Part shown: in pieces, positions 1 through 9,643 of the stretch
Layout: the number at the start of each line of letters is the position of its first letter
Numbering within the stretch: the first letter of the stretch is position 1
DNA from: Sergeia podlipaevii
Taxonomy: Eukaryota; Euglenozoa; Kinetoplastea; Trypanosomatida; Trypanosomatidae
Reading direction: 5' to 3'
DNA length: 64,000 nucleotides
NCBI GenBank assembly: GCA_030849805.1
Contig: JASANZ010002222.1
Span: forward strand, 1 to 64,000
Made by a program: the position numbers and the translations under genes
The notes under the pieces: generated by a model
The model's input: the letters and a program-made list of their open reading frames with translations, nothing else
Databases searched by the model: none
What the model was told of the DNA's origin: nothing

Positions 1-650
1 TTCCAGCTCTAGTAACGTGCTCTAGTAGTTGTTTGTTCCACAAAAAAAAAAGACACCAGTGGCTCCAAAAAAAAAAAAGTAGAAAACGCGGCCGAAAACT
101 CACTATATGTGTTTGCGTATATATAGGCATTCTGTCAACTATGTAAGTGAAACGCAGAACAACAACAAAAAAGAAAAATCCATGTCTCAGATAATAATAA
201 TATCGATAAAGAAATATCATACATTTTCAAAGAAATAAAGAGAAGAAGCAAATAAATAAATAATACAGAAAAAAAAGCCTCGCTTTAATAAAAAATAATA
301 ATAATAATTCACTACCATGCCTAGCCCGAATTCTCTTCAACACAAAAATATCTTTTAATAAATATATTATTTCCTTTATTAACACTCAGTGAACTCTTTG
401 ATTTATTTATCCATTTAAGAGAGAAGAAGCTCCCTTACACAAAGATCCACGCATTTTCATTTTAAAAAATATATATTTAGGGTCATATTTGTAGCAGCCA
501 ATTTTTCGCTACTTTTAATAATCGTCATAGAAGAAAATAATTACTTCAATACCTTACCGTTACATGCGTTCATTATAAAATCAATTTTAAAGCACTCCTT
601 GTGTTTAGATGAACGCTAACACGGTGCAGCTCTGTGGCAGCAAAGAGCAA
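1..650. other. AT-rich intergenic, 3' of the Cys-rich gene
   Basis: No supportable gene. The stretch is rich in A and T runs. On the minus strand it would be the 3' untranslated and polyadenylation region of the Cys-rich surface protein gene that ends at 651. Confidence 0.6.
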
Positions 651-3590
651 TCAGCCGCTCACCTCGCTGTCACCCTCGCGAATGCCAGCATATCCAGCAG
701 CCATCTCATCGATGTTCACATCAGCCATAGCAACAGAGGCAGTGCGCTTATTGCCAGGACGCTTGCGGCGAATGCCAGGTGCGATGTGGCCATTAGATTC
801 ACGCCGAGCAGCTGGTGGAGGACGGCGGCGAGGGATCACACGCTCCTCAAAGAGATCCGCGCGCTGCTGCCAGAAAAACCACACGTTGAACACAAGAACA
901 AGAGCAATTCCAGAAAAGCCAATCACGATCATGGCAATCGCCCACCCTGGCAAGCTGCCGTCCTTCTCTTCGCACTGCCTGTCATCCGTCAGTTTGTATC
1001 CATGCTGGCATTTTCTGCACGTATGGCCATCCCTCCCCTTCTTGCAGTAGCGACAGAAGGGCACCACGCACTCCTCGCATAGGCCATACCCATTCAGCAC
1101 GCTCTTCCTCTGGCATTTATCGCATACATTCGGACTGCTGCACCGCGTGCAATTCGCAATATCGCACGACACACAGACATTGCCATTGAGTGAGAATCCG
1201 TCTTTACACTTGCGGCACACATCTGGCTCGCCACACTCAGCACAATTCTCTACGCCGCAAGGAACACAAAGGCCACCCGTCGGAGACATACCCTCAGTGC
1301 ACGTGTGGCACACGCGCTCCTCCAAGCACTGAACGCAATTCGGAATCCGGCAGTCCACGCACGTGCCATTCACCAAACTGTACCCGGTCTTACACTTGGA
1401 GCAGACATCTGGTTCATCACACCGCCTGCAGCCCTCAATACCACACGCCACACACTGGCCACTTTGCTTAGAGACAGAATAGCCGGGATCACAGAACTCA
1501 CACCACTTGTCCTTACCGCAATGCTGACAGTGCGCCACGCCGCACTCAATACACTTGCTGCCGTCAGCAAGCACAGAGTACCCATCAATACACGTGCCAC
1601 ACAAGTTGGGGTGGGTACACTCGCGGCAGTGCGAGACATCACACTTGGCACAGGTACGGTTGTACAGGTGCGTGTACCCGGGCTCGCACTCAGCGCAGTG
1701 GTTAGCAGTGGCGCACCGCACGCAGCCAGTCATGTGGCAGGAGATGCAGCGACCGTCATCTGTTGGAGAAGGTTGGTAGCCATCACGACACACGGAACAG
1801 TGGTTTGGCTCATCGCACCTGCTGCACGAAGCAACCATGCACTGCACGCATTGTTTATTGTCGTCAGACAACGTGTATCCAGAGAAGCACTTGGCGCATT
1901 GGTCATTCGCAGAGCATCCCACACAGCCAGGTATATCGCAGCGCGCGCAGGTGCCGTCCACAAGAGTATGTCCAGCCTCACACTTGCGGCATGCATTAGC
2001 GGCGTCGCACTTCTCACACCCATCCACATCACACGGGATGCACTCACTCTCGTCACGAGATATGGTGTACTTCGGCGCGCAATGGTCGCACATCATGTTG
2101 TACGTGCAGTGCTCGCAATTCGCAATACCACAAGGCACGCAGAAGCCGCCGCGTGCAGACACAGAGTAGCCTTCGGTACATTCGTCGCATACGTTGTCAT
2201 CAGAACAATGTGTACATCCCACCCAATTGCAGCGCACACAGCGCTTGCCCGTGATGTCAAGCAACTTGTACGCGTGCTCACAGCGATCGCACTTGTTAGG
2301 TGACATGCACAGATCGCAATGGGCAACAGAACACGGGATGCATTTGTTGTTGTGAAGCGTGTGACCCTCCTCGCAGCGCTTACATTCACCATCCTTCTCG
2401 CACAGGTCACAGTTGGGTATATCGCAGCTCACACATTTGTAGTTCACAAGCGAGTACTTGTCAGCACATGCCGCGCACTTGTTGTCGTACGTGCAGTTCT
2501 GGCAGTTGGGTAGGTCACACGCCATGCAGTGCTTTTGGTCAGCAGTGAGGGAGAAGGTGTCCTCGCAAGTGTCGCAGATGTCATTCTCCTTGCAGTGCTT
2601 GCATTTCGGAATGCGGCAAGGCACGCATGTATTCTCGTGGAGAGTGTGCCAGTACGTGCATTGGGAGCATTTGTTATCAGCAGAGCACGTCTTGCAATTC
2701 TCGATAGGGCACTCAAAACAGTCGTTGCCAAAGAGTTCGTAGGGTTCATGACATACTGCGCAAGTCTCCGCAGCAGAACACTCTTTGCATCTCACGTTGC
2801 TGCAAGGAACACACTCAGTTGGATTAAGGAGAGTGTGCTTCTCCACGCACTCTACGCAATTGTTTGGTTTATCACATCTTTTGCATTTAGGATCGCCACA
2901 TCTGATACATTCCTTTCCGTTCTTCTTGTATCCTTCAGCACACTCGGTGCAGTTGCTCTCTGGATTTGCATACCCCTCCTTACAGCCGGCGCAGTGCCAC
3001 GGGTAGTCACACCTCGCACAGCCATTTGTTTGTTCAGGGCAATCATAACACACCTTTGGGTCTTCTTCCGAGATTGTATATCCATCTCTGCATCTGGTAC
3101 ACATCCCAGCGTTAGAGGTAATAGAGCAAGAGTTTATATACCATAGAAAGCATTTTTTGTTTAGTGAAAATCCCTCGTCGCATTTCTTGCACTCGTTGGC
3201 TGTCGTGTCGAATTCGAGGCAGCCCACTATGTCGCCCCCATTGACTGTGCATGCTCTGCCGTCGTGGTACAGTGTCTTGCCCTCTATGCACTCTGTACAC
3301 ATACCAAAGCCTGGAGAAGAGTAGTTATTGTCGCATGTCTTGCAGTTGATTGTGCGGCATGTAGCGGCTTCAAACTTGGTGGGATCTACCTTGTTAGTGC
3401 AGATACAAGCCGGTGTGGTGGATTGGGGCTTGTACACCAGCTCTGTGTACTCCTTGTCCAAGCACTCGAAGTAGTAGAGGCAATCGAAATCCTCACGGGA
3501 AGCGCGTACAGTCGTCGCAGTTGTGGCGAGCAAGAGAAGAATGGCTGCAAGAGCTGTGCGGCGGCATCTGCACGACGTGATTGGTTGCAT
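651..3590 (-). CDS. Cys-rich type I membrane surface protein with furin/VSP-like repeats
   Basis: 979 residues from an ATG. A hydrophobic signal peptide (about residues 10-30, LAAILLLLATTATTV) is followed by some 850 residues of tandem cysteine units of about 23-25 residues. Their pattern is C-x2-C, then GY or GH and L, then C-x2-C, e.g. EGHTLHNNKCIPC. One transmembrane segment lies near residues 885-907 (AIAMIVIGFSGIALVLV), followed by a basic, Pro/Arg-rich cytoplasmic tail of about 72 residues. The repeat type resembles furin-like or growth-factor-receptor Cys-rich domains and Giardia VSP-like surface proteins. I infer a surface or endomembrane type I protein; its ligand is unknown. It is the last gene of the minus-strand cluster in this window. 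The reading frame is open throughout. Confidence 0.85.
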   Translation of the reverse strand: MQPITSCRCRRTALAAILLLLATTATTVRASREDFDCLYYFECLDKEYTELVYKPQSTTPACICTNKVDPTKFEAATCRTINCKTCDNNYSSPGFGMCTECIEGKTLYHDGRACTVNGGDIVGCLEFDTTANECKKCDEGFSLNKKCFLWYINSCSITSNAGMCTRCRDGYTISEEDPKVCYDCPEQTNGCARCDYPWHCAGCKEGYANPESNCTECAEGYKKNGKECIRCGDPKCKRCDKPNNCVECVEKHTLLNPTECVPCSNVRCKECSAAETCAVCHEPYELFGNDCFECPIENCKTCSADNKCSQCTYWHTLHENTCVPCRIPKCKHCKENDICDTCEDTFSLTADQKHCMACDLPNCQNCTYDNKCAACADKYSLVNYKCVSCDIPNCDLCEKDGECKRCEEGHTLHNNKCIPCSVAHCDLCMSPNKCDRCEHAYKLLDITGKRCVRCNWVGCTHCSDDNVCDECTEGYSVSARGGFCVPCGIANCEHCTYNMMCDHCAPKYTISRDESECIPCDVDGCEKCDAANACRKCEAGHTLVDGTCARCDIPGCVGCSANDQCAKCFSGYTLSDDNKQCVQCMVASCSRCDEPNHCSVCRDGYQPSPTDDGRCISCHMTGCVRCATANHCAECEPGYTHLYNRTCAKCDVSHCRECTHPNLCGTCIDGYSVLADGSKCIECGVAHCQHCGKDKWCEFCDPGYSVSKQSGQCVACGIEGCRRCDEPDVCSKCKTGYSLVNGTCVDCRIPNCVQCLEERVCHTCTEGMSPTGGLCVPCGVENCAECGEPDVCRKCKDGFSLNGNVCVSCDIANCTRCSSPNVCDKCQRKSVLNGYGLCEECVVPFCRYCKKGRDGHTCRKCQHGYKLTDDRQCEEKDGSLPGWAIAMIVIGFSGIALVLVFNVWFFWQQRADLFEERVIPRRRPPPAARRESNGHIAPGIRRKRPGNKRTASVAMADVNIDEMAAGYAGIREGDSEVSG

Positions 3591-4914
3591 GAATTTCTTA
3601 CCACTGAATGTCCAAGCTAAGTATTGTGCTTCTTTCTTGATGTTAAGTTCAGAGTGCCTGGATAAAGTACAAGTTGGCGGCTTGTATTGGTGGTCCTTGT
3701 ATGCCTTGATAAAAGGGTATCTTTATTACTTTTAAATGCATTTGATAAATGTATTTTATAAGAGAAGTAAGAAGTATGGTTGGCACAGATCGGTTTGCTC
3801 TATATTTCCATCTGATAGTACCTCCAAATACTGTACTGAAGTCTCCTTTAGGTAAGCGCATTCACACTTAACATCGTCGCTTGCAATGCAGCAACTTTGG
3901 TACTCAATTTAGTTTTTCTTTAAGCCGTATAAATTGTTGCGTGTGAGATATGATATTATGCATGCCGAAGCAGCAATGATCAGTCAAAAGGCACTCATCC
4001 TTGATTAATAGAAGAAGCAGCAAGATTCCGCGCAGTGGAGTCACACACACGCACAATAGGCATCCCTCCATCAGTCTCAAATGAAAGCATAGCTTTCTCA
4101 CATCAGCTTCCACACTCTTTTATGTATCAGTTTTCCTTTATTCCTGGTGACTCTCCACACAAACTCTGTTCTCCCAATTTTATGCAACTAAAATCACTCA
4201 ACCGAATTTCGGTCGGCATAAAGAAGTGGATGATCAATAGTGCAACTGTAATCTCATTGGAGTACCTGTCACGCTCACATCAATATAGATAGAAGCATAT
4301 TAACTTCATGCGTCTCTGTACATATGCCCTTTCCCTCGTATGACAAGCAGAGATGATACTCTCCTGAGGCTTCGCTAGCGTGTCCAAGAAAATAACAGAT
4401 TCAGCCGTTTTCGCAAACTGTTGTCCGATCATAGCAGTTGAAAGTATGTGCATCAGGCACACAATATGGCCTTATGGCCATTGCTATACCATGAAAGTCT
4501 TTGTTTGTTGGCCACAAAGCGGTTTCAAAAACTTCACTTGGTTTCAATCATTCTCTTCCATCATTCTGCATAAAGCCTAGTCGTCCCCTAGTGCAACTTA
4601 AAAAAAAGTATAGTACGCTATTGCTTAAGCGCAAATATGAGATGCTGCACTGAGCCATTTAGGAAATTTAACTGTGAATGCTAGCATAAAAAATAGATGC
4701 CTAAAAAGATATGATTTCAGTGGTTGGAGCCTTTGGAAACCAATATTATGATAATCGCGAGAGGAAAGGAGAAGGTTAGCCCAATGAGGAGTCCTCTTTT
4801 TTTCCGTAAACACCTATTTCAAAGCTGCTCTGGCGCGCCAGTCACCATTCCAAATACCTCCTTACTAACAATCGCCTAGAGCTCCGTATGCGCGAAGACG
4901 TGGAGACCGGTCCC
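3591..4914. other. Intergenic, no supportable gene
   Basis: Only short open frames without recognisable motifs on either strand. This lies between the LRR pseudogene and the Cys-rich gene on the minus strand, so the part nearest 3591 should hold the splice-acceptor region of the Cys-rich gene. Some of it may be further decayed LRR gene sequence that I cannot recognise. Confidence 0.5.
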
Positions 4915-6450
4915 TCAGTCGGAGGGCGGTGCGGGGCTCAGGCTAGATTGGATGCTCGATGTGGATCGATATCGCCTTCTGGGCTTCACCTCGACCTTTT
5001 CATTCATCTTTGTGTGCAAAGGCGAGTCGGGGAGGGGAAGGGAAACTATTAAGGGAGGGGGAGGGGATACGATCTGCTCGGGAGCGGAGACAACGACGGC
5101 CTCTTCATTCTTCTCCGGGGAGTCGATGAGAGCCGGAGCAGGTGGCTTGAAGACTTCGACAAAGTGCATGGCAAGCTCTTTGCTGTTAAGGAATTTGTCT
5201 CGCTTAATCTCCTGTAGGTTGCATTTAGCTCGAATGGTTTCATTATGCAAGTGACCGCTCTGCCAGTCGGCGCAGGCAGTTGTGGGGCGTTGCAAACGTC
5301 CTGTGTGTCCCAGGTCTCTCAAGCAAGGGTTTCCCCCAAGCCTGTATGCGGACGTCACGAACCCGCAAACGTACGCGAGGTACATTTGCAGGCTCCTGGC
5401 TTCCCCCAGCACGGGGTGCTAATCCCTGATACCACGAAGAGGTGGCCGGCATCATCAGGGCCACCAACGCAAAGCACTCACTAAATTTGATCTCCCCCAG
5501 TTCTACACACCTTGCAACAGCGGATATATTAATAACGTTTGTCATGGAAACGTCAAGAACCCTCGGTTGCATCATCTGAGAGAGTGGCGTTATGCTATGT
5601 AGCTGCCGGCAGTAGTGGGCAACGACGGTCGTGAGACCACGGCATTCTCCCAGAGGCGATAAGTCCTCTACAAGAGTAGATGAAAAGTGAATGACTCGTA
5701 AGCTTGTTGATGCGCTGAGCGCCTCCAGGTTTGTCAGTTCCGTGCAATTGCGGGCATCTAGCTGGGCGAGTGCAGGAAGGCGGCGCAATGGTGATAGGTC
5801 AGAAACAAAAGTGCTGCTAATGTTCGGCTATTCCAGCTGCGCCAAGTGGGAGAGCGGGGCTGCGCTTGTAAATTGCCAGTTGGCCTGTAAGTCAAGTTCC
5901 TTCAGTGCGACACACTACGTCAGGGGAGTAAAATGTGACACGCTGGCGTAGCAAAGCGTAAATCTTTGCAGGCAGGCTACTCAAGTCAAAGCAGTAATGC
6001 TAGCTAGCGAATTTGGAGTTGATCAGCGCAAGTTCTACTATGTGTGGGATGCACAACGGTGCTAAGAATTCTAGATGCACGACGGGGCTTCCAATGACAT
6101 TCATAGCATGCAGTTTGCTTAGTTCCCACGGAGCAACAAAAATGTAATGTTGGTGTTTGCTGCACGTTAGAGAAGGATAGCGTAGTAAGACTCGCAGAAA
6201 GATAAAAGGGACAGGCATTGGGCTGTACCTGTTCATCTGCCGAGCTTCATCTCTCGTGTGCTATCCCAACAGTGCTTAGCTCCTCGACTTCACTTGTTGA
6301 ACTCCCAGCTGTTTCAAAGGCGTCAAGTATCACTTGGCAAGCCTTCGAGCTGCATTAGATCCGCCAAGGTAATGAAAGCAAAATAAGCCACCACATTGGC
6401 ACCAGCGTGGTTTCTCAATGCCAGCAAAAGCCACTTTCATATAATCATAC
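4915..6450 (-). pseudogene. Decayed leucine-rich-repeat protein gene
   Basis: Reading the minus strand from about 6450 down, leucine-rich-repeat phrases appear in several frames. Examples are LADLMQLEGLPSD near 6390-6340, LHAMNVIGSPVVHLEFL near 6115-6065, CVALKELDLQANWQF near 5920-5875, and an open stretch 5243-5788 with repeats such as LRVIHFSSTLVEDLSPLGEC. The frame is broken: in-frame TAG codons lie just before CVALKELDL and after HLAQLE (near 5830), a TAG ends the 6000-6236 segment, and the frame shifts near 5243-5412. There it passes into a Pro/Ser-rich tail ending at 4915 (SPPPPLIVSLPLPDSP). Several independent breaks make decay more likely than a sequencing error. LRR proteins of this irregular kind are common in trypanosomatids. 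The 5' limit is approximate. Confidence 0.75.
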
Positions 6451-6969
6451 ATGCAGCCTTACGTCTCCAATAGTAAGCCCGCATTTACATTGCTCAGAGG
6501 CGGCCCGTGCACTTAGGCAAGAAGATGAAAGCGCAATGGGTACGCGGATTTTGGCATCCTTGGTAGAGGCATACTGCGCAAATTTGATGCAAAGTGGAAT
6601 ACATGTCAGCTTTACGGGATCTTGCTTTTGCAACTTATCGTAGTGAAACGACAATAAAACTGCTCAGAAAATGAACAAAATGCTGAAAGCCAATGCAAAC
6701 AATAAGCATTTAAAAAATGAACCTAAGATTTACAACTAAAGCAAAGTAAAATTAAAGAGAGAATCTGAAGTAATACAGTGCTTATCAGCAGTTTATTGAA
6801 AAACGTACAAAAAGAAAAAAAAGATAGTACCTTGAAAAAAAGGATGACATTCCTAATAAGCAGTATCCGCTGCTCAAGCTTCGCGTAACACTGGCAATTC
6901 CGCATCAACACCACAATACACGAAATACCTCACCCTTAAAAAGAACGGGTAAAAAAAGCGAGACCGGCG
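6451..6969. other. AT-rich intergenic
   Basis: No supportable gene. On the minus strand this is the region downstream of the PfkB kinase gene and may include the unrecognisable 5' end of the LRR pseudogene. Confidence 0.5.
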
Positions 6970-7935
6970 TTAAGGAACTAGTAAGCTAATGAATATCCCT
7001 GTTTCTATCATTTGCATGCGTGTAGGAGAAAACACTCCAGCATCTGCTTCTAGGCAGTTTGCTGAAGCCGCAGCGAGAGCACGCCTGAATGCTGTCACAG
7101 TGTCCGTCCCTTTCAAATATTCGATAAAGAAAACTGCATCAGCGGTATCTCCGGAGCCAAGTGGGCTCACGATTGCGTCCAGTTTAGGAATAGCGAATGC
7201 ATAAAGCGGCTGACCACGAACTTGAAGATACGCAGTCGACGGCCCATCAGTGACTGCAAGCAATGCGATGGCCCACTCCCGCATTGCAAATGCAAAGCTT
7301 TCTTCAATTGTACGTTTACCGGTAATTCCAAAAAGTTCACTCTTGTTAATTTTCAGCAAGATCTTACTATCTGGGACCTTCAACGAAGGAATGATCCCTT
7401 TTACAGCGTCAATAAGAACTGGCTTCTTTGCCTTCGTCGCGATCTCTGTCCAGTGTGTATACAAAGAGCTATCACTACCATCTGGAAGACTACCCGTAAT
7501 AGCAAGTCCCGCCGCATTTCCAATCGAAGCAGTGAGAGCCATTGCCATCGCATCAGCTGAGGTTGGGGGTACTGGAAATGATGGTTCAATGAGTTCTGTC
7601 ATTGTTTGGTTTGCATCATCAAGACAAGTAATACAAGTTCTTGTTTCACTAGGAACGTCAATCAAGCAAGTGTGAATTCCCTCTTCAATCAGTAGCCTTG
7701 TAACCTGAGAGCCAGTTACACCTCCAACAAACGTATAAAGAGTTGTAGTAAGTGGGTCTGCGGCTACTCCATAATGTTGCAGAGCACGGCAGAAGTTTGT
7801 TCCTTTCCCGCCTGTGTAGCATCGGAGAGAAGTAGCCCGGTTGACATCATCAAGAGAGAGATTTTTGAAAAAGAGAGTCTTTTGTAGTGCAGGATTGGCC
7901 CCGACTACAAGGATTGTGTTGTCGTTGCGTACCAT
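6970..7935 (-). CDS. PfkB-family sugar (phosphate) kinase, FruK/LacC-like
   Basis: 321 residues from the ATG at 7935; an in-frame TTG lies directly upstream. PfkB carbohydrate kinases transfer phosphate from ATP to a sugar or sugar phosphate. The N-terminus GANPALQKTLFF and the GGKGTNFCRALQHYG motif match the 1-phosphofructokinase/tagatose-6-phosphate kinase branch (NPAxD and GGKGxNVA). The second family signature is present as PLGSGDTADAVFF near residues 265-278, with the expected catalytic Asp in GSGD. A middle segment has ITGSLPDGSDSSLY and KINKSELFGITG, also typical (GSLP, KPNxxE). Usual family length is about 310. Substrate cannot be fixed by eye. This branch is mainly bacterial as far as I know, so gene transfer is possible. 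Confidence 0.85.
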   Translation of the reverse strand: MVRNDNTILVVGANPALQKTLFFKNLSLDDVNRATSLRCYTGGKGTNFCRALQHYGVAADPLTTTLYTFVGGVTGSQVTRLLIEEGIHTCLIDVPSETRTCITCLDDANQTMTELIEPSFPVPPTSADAMAMALTASIGNAAGLAITGSLPDGSDSSLYTHWTEIATKAKKPVLIDAVKGIIPSLKVPDSKILLKINKSELFGITGKRTIEESFAFAMREWAIALLAVTDGPSTAYLQVRGQPLYAFAIPKLDAIVSPLGSGDTADAVFFIEYLKGTDTVTAFRRALAAASANCLEADAGVFSPTRMQMIETGIFISLLVP

Positions 7936-8236
7936 CAAACGTTAAACTCCTTTCCAAACACCTATTGTAAAGATCAAGAAACAATAATCAAAGAAATAAC
8001 ACAAAGAAAGGTAGCCGTGAAAGTAGTACAAGAGAACGGATACGAGAACGGCAGCAACACCGCACCCTCACTGCCGTGCAGAACATCACATTAGCACATA
8101 AAAAGAAAGAAACCAGTGAGCAGTCACAATAGCAACAAAGAAGCCGCTAGCGAACAAAACTAAAGTGAATAATATTAATGTAAACACGGCTGTAAATTAT
8201 GTTCATTCAATTGTGCCAACTGTCTTATCTCTGTGA
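7936..8236. other. Intergenic between SPOUT and PfkB genes
   Basis: No gene seen. The plus strand is purine-rich, so the minus strand carries the T/C-rich tract expected before the PfkB gene's splice acceptor. Confidence 0.5.
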
Positions 8237-9643
8237 TCAGACCATATCTGCCATTGTTCGTAAACGCTCAAATGCAACCGCAGTAGAAAGAGCTGGATTG
8301 AGCCCCCTTTGGACTTCCTGCGGAAGTCTGCTGGGATGTGTCACATAAACTACACGAGAGCACATGGTTGCAATCTCCAGGGGTGGAGATGCGCCTTCTT
8401 CCGACACAGCCAGGAGGACACCCTTGTATCCTTTTTTCTTCAGGTCCACCAAAGCACTATATATCGAGTAAGGGTCATCGAGGTAAACTTCAGTGTTTTG
8501 AAGCTGCGGACACATTTCTGTAAGAGGATGAGCCCCATTCAAAACATGCTGCGTTGAGCACCATGAGCGGAGTGCTGGGTTGTCATGTCTCAAAAACGTC
8601 GACCCATCATTGTTGACGCCATGTGGATGAGCTCGAGAGTATATCTGGAGATATGGATAGTAAGGATATAGTAACCAAACAGCGTAACCTTCAATTGATT
8701 GATCAAAGCCTGCGGCGGTAGTATTGGAAAAGAAGCGAGTGTCAAGTATGTTCTGTGTTCCAACAGCCCCCCTTCTATTGAACCGACGCCGATTGACGAT
8801 GATCATCCGTTCACAGTTGAAAGCGTTAGCATTCCGCATCACAGCCCCGATGTTTCGGTCTCCAAGCTCGTTGTACATCATGACACTTATTTGCAGAGGA
8901 TACACAGAGCGACGATCGCGAAGAATTTCTTTGATATCATCAGTTGAATAAGAAAGTAAGTCTGCCTCGTGTGGTGGTCGATTTGGGATATTGGGAAGCG
9001 AGTTACTGCTTAAAGGCATATGCCCAAAGCTAGATACTGGTTGCGAGGGCCTCACAAGCTGCACTGTCTGCTTATACGCGCTAAACCCTGTGGCCGCAAC
9101 CTGCACTGCGATTGCCAATGCCGAAAGCATTGAAAGGGATCCAATAGATCCATACTGTGGAATGAATACGCAGTGGTCACACGAATCGGACACAGCGGGC
9201 GATAAGCCATTCTCCATTCCAAGAACGATCTCTAAGCCACCAGAATGAGGATCCTCCTGGCATTCAGAGATCACCTCGGTCCAAGAAAATGCATGGATCG
9301 AGCTAGCCTTTGGATGACATGGTGTGAGAGCAATCTTAGTTGTATTAATAGAAAGACTCTCGCCAACACGGGCATGCATATAAAAAAGTCGATTGCCCCC
9401 AAATTGGATGTCCATTGATGGCGTTGTACTTGTCATGTTGCTAAGAACTTTTGGGTGGCTACATCCGTAGAACATCGCTAGGCGAAGGAAACTCCATGCA
9501 TTATACGCAAACTTAACGTCTTCCACTGTCAGGCTCACAGAGCCCGAAAGTGGTAAAAGGGTTCTTGATTGCGGCCACAAGACATTATATGCCCAGGCGT
9601 CGAAATCGCGTGCACGAAGCCTACCGAGACGCGTCTTCTTCAT
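8237..9643 (-). CDS. SPOUT (SpoU/TrmH-type) RNA methyltransferase with two SPOUT halves
   Basis: 468 residues from the ATG at 9643. The frame stays open further upstream, but that part contains a poly-G run and a T/C-rich stretch, so it is untranslated leader. SpoU enzymes 2'-O-methylate ribose in rRNA or tRNA using S-adenosylmethionine. The C-terminal half (about 250-468) has motif 1 as DRNIGAVMRNANAF, motif 2 as LLAVSEEGASPPLE and motif 3 as GLNPALSTAVAFERL. The N-terminal half (about 40-190) carries a second motif 2-like LEIVLGMENGLSP and motif 3-like VFIPQYGSIGSLSMLSALAIAV. The protein therefore looks like a covalent pseudo-dimer of a fold that normally dimerises. Target RNA and compartment are unknown. 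It is the first gene of the minus cluster, next to the strand switch. Confidence 0.8.
   Translation of the reverse strand: MKKTRLGRLRARDFDAWAYNVLWPQSRTLLPLSGSVSLTVEDVKFAYNAWSFLRLAMFYGCSHPKVLSNMTSTTPSMDIQFGGNRLFYMHARVGESLSINTTKIALTPCHPKASSIHAFSWTEVISECQEDPHSGGLEIVLGMENGLSPAVSDSCDHCVFIPQYGSIGSLSMLSALAIAVQVAATGFSAYKQTVQLVRPSQPVSSFGHMPLSSNSLPNIPNRPPHEADLLSYSTDDIKEILRDRRSVYPLQISVMMYNELGDRNIGAVMRNANAFNCERMIIVNRRRFNRRGAVGTQNILDTRFFSNTTAAGFDQSIEGYAVWLLYPYYPYLQIYSRAHPHGVNNDGSTFLRHDNPALRSWCSTQHVLNGAHPLTEMCPQLQNTEVYLDDPYSIYSALVDLKKKGYKGVLLAVSEEGASPPLEIATMCSRVVYVTHPSRLPQEVQRGLNPALSTAVAFERLRTMADMV

Noticed and set aside
1305..2303. 332-codon plus-strand frame over the Cys-rich gene
   Set aside because: Antisense shadow of the Cys-repeat codons; the minus-strand protein has signal peptide, repeats and membrane anchor.
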